NCBI GenBank assembly: GCA_002385415.1
Contig: DGDL01000068.1
Location: 822-7,796 of the forward strand
DNA: 6,975 nt
Direction of reading: 5' to 3'
DNA from: Clostridiales bacterium UBA3953
GTDB taxonomy: Bacteria > Bacillota > Clostridia > Oscillospirales > CAG-272
The notes below the pieces were generated by a model. It worked only from the letters and a program-made list of their open reading frames with translations. It did not search any database and had not been told where the DNA came from. A program made the translations under genes and the position numbers. Each line of letters starts with the position of its first letter. Position 1 is the stretch's first letter. Positions 1 to 5,177 of the stretch are shown in pieces.

Positions 1-1040
1 GCCGTCTCGATGTTGATATGCCCGTACGAGTCGCCGGTATAGCTGTGTATGCAGGCTATAACGATTACGTTCGTAAACGTGAGGATTTCACCGGTTTCGC
101 TGTCGATGTGCTCTTTGCCGTTGAACTGATAGCGCGCATACACGCCCTCCGACGGCCTGTAAATATACTGCGGGAAAGTGTAGTTGTTATAGGGGATTAT
201 AACGTGCCTTGCCGCGCCATCGGCCAGCGTGATAGGCTCGGCGTCATAGTCGATGAAGTAAAGCGGCGAACGGAAACCGTCTTTCAGCGTCGTGCGGTAC
301 TTTTTGTAGTTTATCCCGGACACTATGCCCTTGCCGGAAGTCATCAGGCTGTGCTCCAGCCCCATCTGCGAAGCGCGTGCAGGGTCGCGATAAAAGGTGT
401 CGGGCGTATACATGTTGACGCCGTCGATGTTGTTTATGCCGCGCGACTGTATAGCCGCGTAGGCGGAGGTCGCCCCGCCCGCATGGATATAGATAGCGTC
501 GTGGTTTTGCGCCATATCCACGTAATACTCGCGCGACGAACGCACCGAGCCGACGACGTCCAGATTTTCGTATTCGGTCACCAGCATCATCAGGCGGGTG
601 ATGCCGCCCTCGGCCATCATCTCGTATATGACGTCGGCGCGCGATATGCCGACCTGCGGGCAGGCCTGCTTGATGTTGTTTATCATGATGGCGACCGGCC
701 GTCTGACCATGGTCTCCTCGGTCGCCGCCAGCCCTGTGAGCGGGTTGATAGGCTTTCCGCCGACAATTTTCGACGGGTCAAGCTCAGGCGGCTCGCCGGA
801 CGTCGTCTCCCCGGCAGGGGGTGCCGACGTGACAAGCTCGGTCGCCGGCTCGGATGCCGCCTCGTCGTCGGCGGCCGGCTCGGTTTCCTGTTCGGTTTCC
901 GCCGTTTCGGTCACTGCGGTGGTTTCGGCTGTCTCCGTGCCGCTTGATGATGCCGCCTCCGCTTTGCCTGTGCAGCCGGCGGCAAATAGCGCAATCATGG
1001 CTGCCAGCACGACGGCGGCAGCGCGAATCGGTGGTTTCAT
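1..1040 (-). CDS. DUF3048 (YerB-type) lipoprotein, 3' end cut by window edge
   Basis: The first 346 residues are present and the stop lies outside the window. Residues 1-22 form a lipoprotein signal peptide (basic K2/R6, hydrophobic core, lipobox A-A-G-C with Cys23), so the protein should be exported and lipid-anchored on the outer face of the membrane. Residues 24-90 are a Thr/Glu/Ala/Ser/Pro-rich linker without hydrophobic segments. The DUF3048 domain starts near residue 98 (NPLTGL), followed by RPVAIMINN (114-122), ADVIYEMMAEGGITRLMM (135-152), GSVRSSREYYVD (164-175) and DAIYIHAGG (181-189). These motifs are typical of the YerB family, whose biochemical function is not established. The second half (from about residue 260) matches the C-terminal DUF3048 subdomain. 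The ATG at 1038-1040 has GAGG six bases upstream. It lies 15 bases downstream of the small gene's stop, so the two are probably one operon. Family assignment is confident; function is unknown. Confidence 0.88.
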   Translation of the reverse strand, partial: MKPPIRAAAVVLAAMIALFAAGCTGKAEAASSSGTETAETTAVTETAETEQETEPAADDEAASEPATELVTSAPPAGETTSGEPPELDPSKIVGGKPINPLTGLAATEETMVRRPVAIMINNIKQACPQVGISRADVIYEMMAEGGITRLMMLVTEYENLDVVGSVRSSREYYVDMAQNHDAIYIHAGGATSAYAAIQSRGINNIDGVNMYTPDTFYRDPARASQMGLEHSLMTSGKGIVSGINYKKYRTTLKDGFRSPLYFIDYDAEPITLADGAARHVIIPYNNYTFPQYIYRPSEGVYARYQFNGKEHIDSETGEILTFTNVIVIACIHSYTGDSYGHINIET

Positions 1041-1055
1041 AATTTGCCTCGCGGT

Positions 1056-1409
1056 TTATTCGGCGTTGAGTTTGTCCATCCAGATTATGCCTATATCAAG
1101 TGCCTCGAAAAGGCCGTTTTTCTCAAACTGTTTTACGACGCGTTCATGCGCGGGTTTGCTTGCGTCGGTGTCCCAAATCTGCACCAGCACCATATCGGGC
1201 AGCTCCTGCGAGTATTGGGGGTCCGCGTGCTCGATTTTTTTGGTGGTAAGTATCATTATAAAGACGATATACTTGTCGCGCATATCGCCGTAACACAGCA
1301 CATTGTTGGCTCTGACCAGCGGCTTGCCGCGGTAAAGCGTGAATTTATTTTTAAGCGAAGGGTCGGACAATACCACATCCGCATATCCGGGTCCCGCCAC
1401 TGCGTTCAC
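1056..1409 (-). CDS. Conserved-looking small protein of unknown function
   Basis: The ORF encodes 117 residues from a GTG at 1407-1409, or 114 from a GTG at 1398-1400. I do not recognise a named family. It looks genuinely coding: it follows a strong promoter and good ribosome binding sites, is spaced 15 bases from the lipoprotein gene, and its sequence resembles a compact folded domain. Features seen are a basic N-terminal stretch (KNKFTLYRGKPLVR, residues 20-33), a CYGDMRDKYIVFIMIL beta-like segment (39-54), and an amphipathic C-terminal half with VKQFEKNGLFEALDIGIIWMDKL. There is no signal peptide, transmembrane helix or metal-binding Cys/His cluster, so it is probably cytoplasmic. I have the impression of similar short proteins in Clostridia, but that is memory and not a match to a described family. 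Being first in an operon with a DUF3048 lipoprotein is the only functional hint. Confidence 0.72.
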   Translation of the reverse strand: MNAVAGPGYADVVLSDPSLKNKFTLYRGKPLVRANNVLCYGDMRDKYIVFIMILTTKKIEHADPQYSQELPDMVLVQIWDTDASKPAHERVVKQFEKNGLFEALDIGIIWMDKLNAE

Positions 1410-1410
1410 A

Positions 1411-1423
1411 CTCCTTTGCTCCT
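1411..1423 (-). promoter_or_regulatory. Tandem Shine-Dalgarno sites leaving the start ambiguous
   Basis: Read on the minus strand, AGGAG occurs twice, at 1419-1423 and 1411-1415. The distal copy is 9 bases from the GTG at 1407-1409. The proximal copy is only 1 base from that GTG but 10 bases from the in-frame GTG at 1398-1400. Either start is reasonable, so the N-terminus of the small protein is uncertain by three residues. Confidence 0.6.
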
Positions 1424-1483
1424 AAAAATAATATGTGGCCGGGTGGCCGCAGGGTCGTGCGGTCTTCCGAGCGTACTCATTAT

Positions 1484-1512
1484 ATCATACCTTAACTTAT
1501 ATTATTTGTCAA
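1484..1512 (-). promoter_or_regulatory. Sigma-A promoter for the small gene and DUF3048 operon
   Basis: On the minus strand there is a perfect -35 box TTGACA (1507-1512), a 17-base AT-rich spacer, and a -10 box TATGAT (1484-1489, five of six to consensus). Transcription should start near 1477, leaving an untranslated leader of about 70 bases before the GTG. The leader can form short hairpins: CCGCA/TGCGG at 1447-1462 and GGCC/GGCC at 1437-1448, which overlap each other. They are not long enough to call a riboswitch or attenuator. The near-consensus boxes suggest strong constitutive expression. Confidence 0.85.
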
Positions 1513-1555
1513 TATGTGTTTTGTAAACATTAACGAACTGTTATTTTTGTTGCGG

Positions 1556-1577
1556 TTTGCACAAAAACTGTGCCAAA
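1556..1577. repeat. Short imperfect dyad upstream of the promoter
   Basis: GCACA (1559-1563) and TGTGC (1569-1573) are inverted around a 5-base centre. TTT (1556-1558) and AAA (1575-1577) extend the symmetry past one unpaired base. It lies about 45 bases upstream of the -35 box at 1507-1512. It could be an activator site or chance in AT-rich DNA. Apart from this dyad and the hairpin at 1677-1705, I see nothing else in the gene-free stretch 1513-1713. Confidence 0.25.
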
Positions 1578-1676
1578 AGATATAAATATGTTTGGCTGGA
1601 TAGCATTTCCATGGGCGGCGCGCCGGTGCGTCCTATGCCGGACAGGAGCCGGTTTGAAACGTTTTAGGGGCGCGCG

Positions 1677-1705
1677 GGGGGAGCTTTCGGAAAGAAAGCT
1701 CCCCC
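1677..1705 (-). terminator. Perfect 12-bp hairpin just after purN
   Basis: The arms 1677-1688 (GGGGGAGCTTTC) and 1694-1705 (GAAAGCTCCCCC) are exact complements around a 5-base loop. The hairpin begins 8 bases after the purN stop (1714-1716). A terminator for purN is the natural reading, but neither strand has a clean T-tract directly after the stem. It could instead be a 3'-end stabilising stem or one member of a dispersed intergenic repeat. A related but degraded structure follows the UPF0210 gene at 2638-2676. Confidence 0.55.
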
Positions 1706-1713
1706 ACAAAAAT

Positions 1714-2361
1714 CTATTTTTCCCGCACATAGGCGATGCCGCCGTCAAAAAATATCCGGTCGTTGCAGAGATGGTCTATCACCTCGGGCAAAATCACCCA
1801 CTCGGCCTCCTCCATCACGCGCCGCTGGAGAGTCTCCGGCGTGTCGCCGTATCGCACCGGCACTGCCTTTTGCGCGATGATCGGGCCGGCGTCCGGCTCG
1901 GCGGTTACAAAATGCACGGTCGCGCCGGTCAGCTTCACGCCTGACGCCAAGACTGCGCGGTGGGTGTTCAGCCCGTAAAACCCCTTGCCGCAGAAGCTGG
2001 GTATCAGCGACGGATGCACGTTGATGATGCGGTTTTCATAGCGGCGCACAAAGTCCGCCGCCAAAACAAAGTTGAATCCGGCGAGCACCACGATGCCAAT
2101 TTGCGCCTGCTCGAAATGCCGTGCGATTTCGGCGGAAAATGCCTCGCGGTCAAAGTCGCCGCCCTCGCGCTTGTAGAGCGCGCTGTCGACCACCGCAACA
2201 GGCACGCCGCGATTTTTCGCGCGGGTCAGCGCAAAAGCCTGGGGACTGCTGGACAAGACGAGCGCAATGCGCCCTCCGGTGATTTTTCCCGCATCGAGCG
2301 CGTCGAAGATTGCCTGCAGATTTGTGCCGCCGCCCGACACGAGTATGCCGATGTTTTTCAT
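1714..2361 (-). CDS. purN: Phosphoribosylglycinamide formyltransferase (PurN)
   Basis: This 215-residue cytoplasmic enzyme transfers a formyl group from 10-formyltetrahydrofolate to GAR, the third step of de novo purine synthesis. The length is normal for the family. The N-terminal fold carries ILVSGGGTNLQAI (6-18), which binds the GAR phosphate. The catalytic set is present: Asn114 and His116 in NVHPSLIPSF (114-123), and Asp157 in AEPDAGPIIAQ. The SFCGKGFYG variant after the signature is typical of Clostridia. An in-frame upstream ATG would add 16 residues, but the family alignment begins at MKNIGILVSGGGTN and an AGG lies 7 bases before this ATG (2359-2361), so I use it. Purine genes usually cluster in Firmicutes. 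Here neither neighbour is a purine gene, so the locus is separate. No clear promoter is visible immediately upstream. Confidence 0.95.
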   Translation of the reverse strand: MKNIGILVSGGGTNLQAIFDALDAGKITGGRIALVLSSSPQAFALTRAKNRGVPVAVVDSALYKREGGDFDREAFSAEIARHFEQAQIGIVVLAGFNFVLAADFVRRYENRIINVHPSLIPSFCGKGFYGLNTHRAVLASGVKLTGATVHFVTAEPDAGPIIAQKAVPVRYGDTPETLQRRVMEEAEWVILPEVIDHLCNDRIFFDGGIAYVREK

Positions 2362-2686
2362 GGTTATGCCTGCTCTTTCGATGGATTTAGTATTGTGGCA
2401 AAAGGTCACGGCTGTGCCTGTGGCTGCCCCGCCGCTGGACTACGTTGGCAGGGGATGCGTCCCCCGCGCCTCCTTTCGCTCCATGCCGCTCGTGGCGAGC
2501 CCTATGCACCTCGCAATGCCGGCTGCTGTCGCGGCACAGGCGATTTGCGGAGCAGGGCACAGCGCCAAAGATGTGGCGACTGGTGTGCCGGCGAGCAAAA
2601 ACGCTTTGCACAACCCAAGCCGCCCACGCCAAAAAGTTTTTGAGGGGGGATCTTATTTCAAAAAGTTCCCCCAAAATATCATAAAC
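2362..2686. other. Gene-free spacer between purN and the UPF0210 gene
   Basis: These 325 bases contain no credible gene. The ORFs crossing it are rich in Arg, His, Cys and Ala, lack any domain-like pattern, and have no ribosome binding site. Visible structure is limited to a small GC hairpin at about 2451-2464 (GGGGA, TGCG, TCCCC) and a poly-A/poly-G/poly-C element at 2631-2676. The purN promoter should lie here, but I could not find convincing -35/-10 boxes. The segment from about 2590 to 2676 resembles intergenic sequence I associate with Oscillospirales genomes; that is recollection and needs a search. Confidence 0.5.
2638..2676 (-). terminator. Putative terminator after the UPF0210 gene
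   Basis: TTTT (2638-2641) plus GGGGG (2644-2648) pair with CCCCC plus AAAA (2668-2676), with a 2-base bulge and a loop of about 19 bases that can be shortened by a wobble and an A-T pair. On the minus strand the stem is followed by AC and a run of five T, which fits a weak intrinsic terminator 11 bases after the stop at 2687-2689. It shares the G-run/AAAG/C-run layout with the hairpin after purN. Confidence 0.5.
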
Positions 2687-4045
2687 TCAATTTTTGAGGC
2701 TGTGGATAGGCGCGGGGATTGTGCCTCCGCGGCGGATAAAGCGCTCGCAGCCGTACTCGCTTACCTTCATCACCGGTGCATAGCCCAAAAGACCGCCAAA
2801 CTCCACCGTGTCGCCGGTTTTTTTGCCCACAGCGGGGATAATCCGCACCGCTGTCGTCTTGTTGTTTGCCACGCCGATGGCAATTTCGTCGGCTATTATA
2901 CCGCAGATAACCGGTTCCGGCGTGTCGCCGGGTATGGCTATCATATCAAGCCCGACCGAGCACACCGCCGTCATCGCCTCCAGCTTTTCCAGCGACAGAG
3001 CGCCGCACGCCGCCGCCGCTATCATGCCCTCGTCCTCCGACACCGGGATAAAAGCGCCCGACAGCCCGCCGACCGACGACGAGGCCATCACGCCGCCCTT
3101 TTTCACCGCGTCGTTGAGCATGGCAAGCGCCGCCGTCGTGCCCGGCGCGCCGCAAACGTCCACGCCCATCTCCTCAAGTATCCGCGCTACCGAGTCGCCA
3201 ATCGCCGGCGTCGGCGCAAGCGACAGGTCGACGATGCCCCGCGTCACGCCCAGCCGCCGCGACGCCTCCACAGCCACAAGCTGTCCCATACGGGTCACCT
3301 TAAACGCCGTCTTTTTGATTATATCGGCCAGCGTCATAAGGTCGCAGTCGCCCGCGCGCTTGATAGCGCTTGCCACCACGCCCGGGCCGGACACGCCCAC
3401 GTTTATCACCGTCTCCGGCTCGCCCATACCGTGGAATGCGCCCGCCATGAAGGGGTTGTCCTCCGGCACGTTGGCGAACACCACCAGCTTCGCGCAGCCA
3501 ATCGAGTCGCGGTCGGCGGTCAGCTCCGCAAGCCGCTTGATTTGGCTGCCCATTTTCGCTATCGCGTCCATGTTGATGCCCGCCTTGGTGGTTGCCACGT
3601 TCACCGACGAGCAGACCCGCTCGGTCTCTGCCAGCGCCTCCGGTATCGCCTCGATAAGATGCGCCGCCGAGCTGCCCGTCCCCTTCTGCACCAGCGCGCC
3701 GAATCCTCCGATGAAGTTGATTCCCAGCGTCTCTGCCGCGCGGTCAAGCGTCTTTGCGATTTTGATGTAACCGTCCGCGTCGCAGCCCCCGCCAATCATG
3801 GATATCGGGGTCACCGCGATGCGCTTGTTGATGATAGGTATCCCATACTGCTTTTCGATTTCGCACGCCACAGGCACGAGCCGCTCTGCGCAGCGCGTAA
3901 TTTTGTCGTAAATCTTGGCACACAGCCGCTCCAAGTCGTCCGAGACGCAATCGAAAAGCGAAATACCCATCGTAACCGTACGTATATCAAGATTCTCCTC
4001 GCGAATCATGTTGATTGTCTCGAGGATGTCGCTTTTGTTTATCAT
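2687..4045 (-). CDS. UPF0210 (PFL-fold, DUF711) family protein
   Basis: The product is 452 residues, the normal length for UPF0210. Family hallmarks appear in order: IEKQYGIPIINKRIAVTPIS (63-82), NFIGGFGALVQKG (110-122), SSVNVATTKAGINMDAI (146-162), VFANVPEDNPFMAGAFHGMGEPETVINVGVSGPGVV (189-224), LAPTPAIGDSVARILEEMGVDVCGAPGTTAAL (276-307), and the C-terminal RFIRRGGTIPAPIHSLKN. From family knowledge, these proteins adopt a fold like pyruvate formate-lyase/glycyl-radical enzymes. The C-terminal glycyl-radical motif is not present, so radical chemistry should not be assumed; the reaction is unknown. The protein is likely cytoplasmic. The ATG at 4043-4045 has GAGGGAG 11 bases upstream; an upstream extension of 23 residues would overlap the preceding gene and lacks family similarity. 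It lies 16 bases after the ACT-domain gene, the conserved Firmicute arrangement. Confidence 0.93.
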   Translation of the reverse strand: MINKSDILETINMIREENLDIRTVTMGISLFDCVSDDLERLCAKIYDKITRCAERLVPVACEIEKQYGIPIINKRIAVTPISMIGGGCDADGYIKIAKTLDRAAETLGINFIGGFGALVQKGTGSSAAHLIEAIPEALAETERVCSSVNVATTKAGINMDAIAKMGSQIKRLAELTADRDSIGCAKLVVFANVPEDNPFMAGAFHGMGEPETVINVGVSGPGVVASAIKRAGDCDLMTLADIIKKTAFKVTRMGQLVAVEASRRLGVTRGIVDLSLAPTPAIGDSVARILEEMGVDVCGAPGTTAALAMLNDAVKKGGVMASSSVGGLSGAFIPVSEDEGMIAAAACGALSLEKLEAMTAVCSVGLDMIAIPGDTPEPVICGIIADEIAIGVANNKTTAVRIIPAVGKKTGDTVEFGGLLGYAPVMKVSEYGCERFIRRGGTIPAPIHSLKN

Positions 4046-4061
4046 CTGTGTTGCTGCTCCC

Positions 4062-4331
4062 TCAAATTCTGTGCATCGAGTTGAAGATGTCCTCGTGCAT
4101 CGTGTGGATTTCAAGTCCCGACTCTCGTCCGAGCTCGGTCATGCGGTCGACAAACTCGGTGAAGGGGATGGTCAGCCGGTCAATATCGACCAGCATAATC
4201 ATCGCGAAATATTCTTTAAGCACGCTCTGCGAAATATCGATGATATTCGCACCGTAATTTGCGCAGGCAGTGCTGACTTTCGCAATAATTCCCAGGCTGT
4301 CCCGCCCGGTAACGGTAATAACTGCTTTCAT
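4062..4331 (-). CDS. ACT-domain protein, UPF0237 family
   Basis: The 89-residue product is a single ACT domain. MKAVITVTGRDSLGIIAKVSTACANYGANIIDISQSVL (1-38) shows the usual first beta strand, the G-D/G-I ligand-loop region and the helix, followed by the strand EYFAMIMLVDID (40-51). ACT domains bind small molecules, commonly amino acids, and regulate partner proteins; this subfamily resembles the GcvR N-terminal domain. The ligand is unknown. The ATG at 4329-4331 has GGAG 7 bases upstream, and a promoter lies about 50-75 bases upstream at 4381-4409. It is the first gene of the unit with the UPF0210 gene, and the constant pairing of the two families across Firmicutes suggests that this protein senses a metabolite for its partner. 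That role is inference. Confidence 0.93.
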   Translation of the reverse strand: MKAVITVTGRDSLGIIAKVSTACANYGANIIDISQSVLKEYFAMIMLVDIDRLTIPFTEFVDRMTELGRESGLEIHTMHEDIFNSMHRI

Positions 4332-4380
4332 TTCCTAACTCCGTAAACTATAGTAATTGAAACAAATTACGCCGCGTACC

Positions 4381-4409
4381 ATTATATAATATCAATTGTA
4401 CATATTCAA
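4381..4409 (-). promoter_or_regulatory. Promoter for the ACT/UPF0210 operon
   Basis: On the minus strand, -35 TTGAAT (4404-4409) and a perfect -10 TATAAT (4381-4386) are separated by 17 bases. Transcription would start near 4374, about 43 bases before the ATG at 4329-4331. Confidence 0.8.
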
Positions 4410-4430
4410 TACAAAAAATTTTAAATATTG

Positions 4431-4459
4431 TTGAAAGCACGTTTAATATATGATATAAT
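4431..4459 (+). promoter_or_regulatory. Promoter for the membrane protein/sulfatase operon
   Basis: On the plus strand, -35 TTGAAA (4431-4436) and a perfect -10 TATAAT (4454-4459) are separated by 17 bases. Transcription would start near 4466, leaving an AT-rich leader of about 60 bases before the first gene. The -35 box is 21 bases from the -35 box of the oppositely directed promoter, so the polymerase sites are back-to-back. Confidence 0.8.
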
Positions 4460-4514
4460 GACCGAAAAAGTATTGTTTACTAATATAGTATTATAGTTTT
4501 TAATAATATAGTTT

Positions 4515-4520
4515 GGAGGT
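4515..4520 (+). promoter_or_regulatory. Shine-Dalgarno that selects the second ATG
   Basis: GGAGGT is a near-complete Shine-Dalgarno. It lies 3 bases before the ATG at 4524 and 9 bases before the in-frame ATG at 4530. The latter spacing is more usual, so translation probably begins at 4530 and the first two codons of the longer ORF are leader. Confidence 0.65.
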
Positions 4521-4529
4521 CAGATGACA

Positions 4530-5078
4530 ATGTTTGACGACGCAAACCACGCCGAATACACGACGATAAAAAAGTATGAAGGCAAATATGCCCTCGCGCG
4601 CGTACTTATGATTTTGGGGTATGTATTGTTCCCGATAGTCGGGATTGTCGCCATTGCCGCAAGCCCGCTTTCGGCGTTTGTTATATGGTTTATTGCGCTG
4701 TTCCCGCTGATGCTATCCATTATTGTCCCGCTTACTTACCGCTATGTCCAAATCGAGTATGAGTATTCCATCGATTCGGGCATAATCACCTTTTCGGAAA
4801 TCTACGGCCGGCGCTCACGCAAACAGAAGTACGAGGTGAAAATCAGCGACGCCATCGCCATCGCGCCCTATCGCGACGAATATCGCGCCGCCGCGGACGA
4901 GGCGGACGTCAAATACGTCGCCTGCTCCACCATGTCCAATCCCGACCTTTACTATATTTTGTTCGAGGACGAAGACGGCCGAAAAGTCACCATATTCTTC
5001 GACCCAATAAACAAGGCGCTTAAACTTATGGAATTTTACAACCGCAAAACGGTTGTCGTGCCGGTCAGCATCGGATAA
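4530..5078 (+). CDS. Two-helix membrane protein, DUF6106-like
   Basis: The product is 182 residues from the ATG favoured by ribosome-binding-site spacing, or 184 from the ATG at 4524. Residues about 22-43 and 47-68 are hydrophobic and form a transmembrane hairpin. They are followed by a hydrophilic domain that begins VQIEYEYSIDSGIITFSEIYGRRSRKQ and ends IFFDPINKALKLMEFYNRKTVVVP. The order of two helices, then a beta-rich EYEY...I..G RR domain, then a PYRD segment (113-116), then a C-terminal F(D/E)P-N motif, is like the uncharacterised Clostridia family DUF6106. This is a pattern-based assignment from memory. With short ends and the inside-positive GRRSRKQ cluster, the soluble part is predicted to face the cytoplasm. 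It is the first gene after the plus-strand promoter, 99 bases before the sulfatase gene. No function is known. Confidence 0.8.
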   Translation: MFDDANHAEYTTIKKYEGKYALARVLMILGYVLFPIVGIVAIAASPLSAFVIWFIALFPLMLSIIVPLTYRYVQIEYEYSIDSGIITFSEIYGRRSRKQKYEVKISDAIAIAPYRDEYRAAADEADVKYVACSTMSNPDLYYILFEDEDGRKVTIFFDPINKALKLMEFYNRKTVVVPVSIG

Positions 5079-5177
5079 CCGAGCGGGGGCTTCGGCCGGC
5101 CTGCCTGTTTTTGCTTGTCGGTGTAACGAAACGTTTGGCCAGCAAAGGTAAAAATATAGCTTGAGAGGGTTTTTATC

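Noticed and set aside
18..947. Plus-strand ORFs across the left end, including a Ser/Ala-rich one at 598-1293
   Set aside because: They are antisense to the DUF3048 lipoprotein gene, whose signal peptide and family motifs are clear. The Ser/Ala-rich stretch mirrors the Thr/Glu linker.
2387..2684. Two ORFs in the spacer between purN and the UPF0210 gene (about 80-95 codons, opposite strands)
   Set aside because: They have no Shine-Dalgarno or domain-like sequence, are Arg/His/Cys-rich, and run into the terminator-like element. They were treated as non-coding.
2687..2760. Glycyl-radical motif at the C-terminus of the UPF0210 protein
   Set aside because: The fold relationship to pyruvate formate-lyase prompted a look, but the end of the protein lacks the RVxG-aromatic type motif, and no activase gene is nearby.
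2267..4084. Long plus-strand ORF of 605 codons
   Set aside because: It runs antisense to the well-supported UPF0210 gene and is His/Arg/Ala-rich with no domain pattern. It is a by-product of GC-rich codon use on the other strand.
5087..5112. Possible terminator between the membrane protein and sulfatase genes
   Set aside because: There is a GC-rich stretch followed by five T, but the best stem is only about 3 bp (GGC/GCC around TTCG). It is too weak to call, and operon continuity is more likely.
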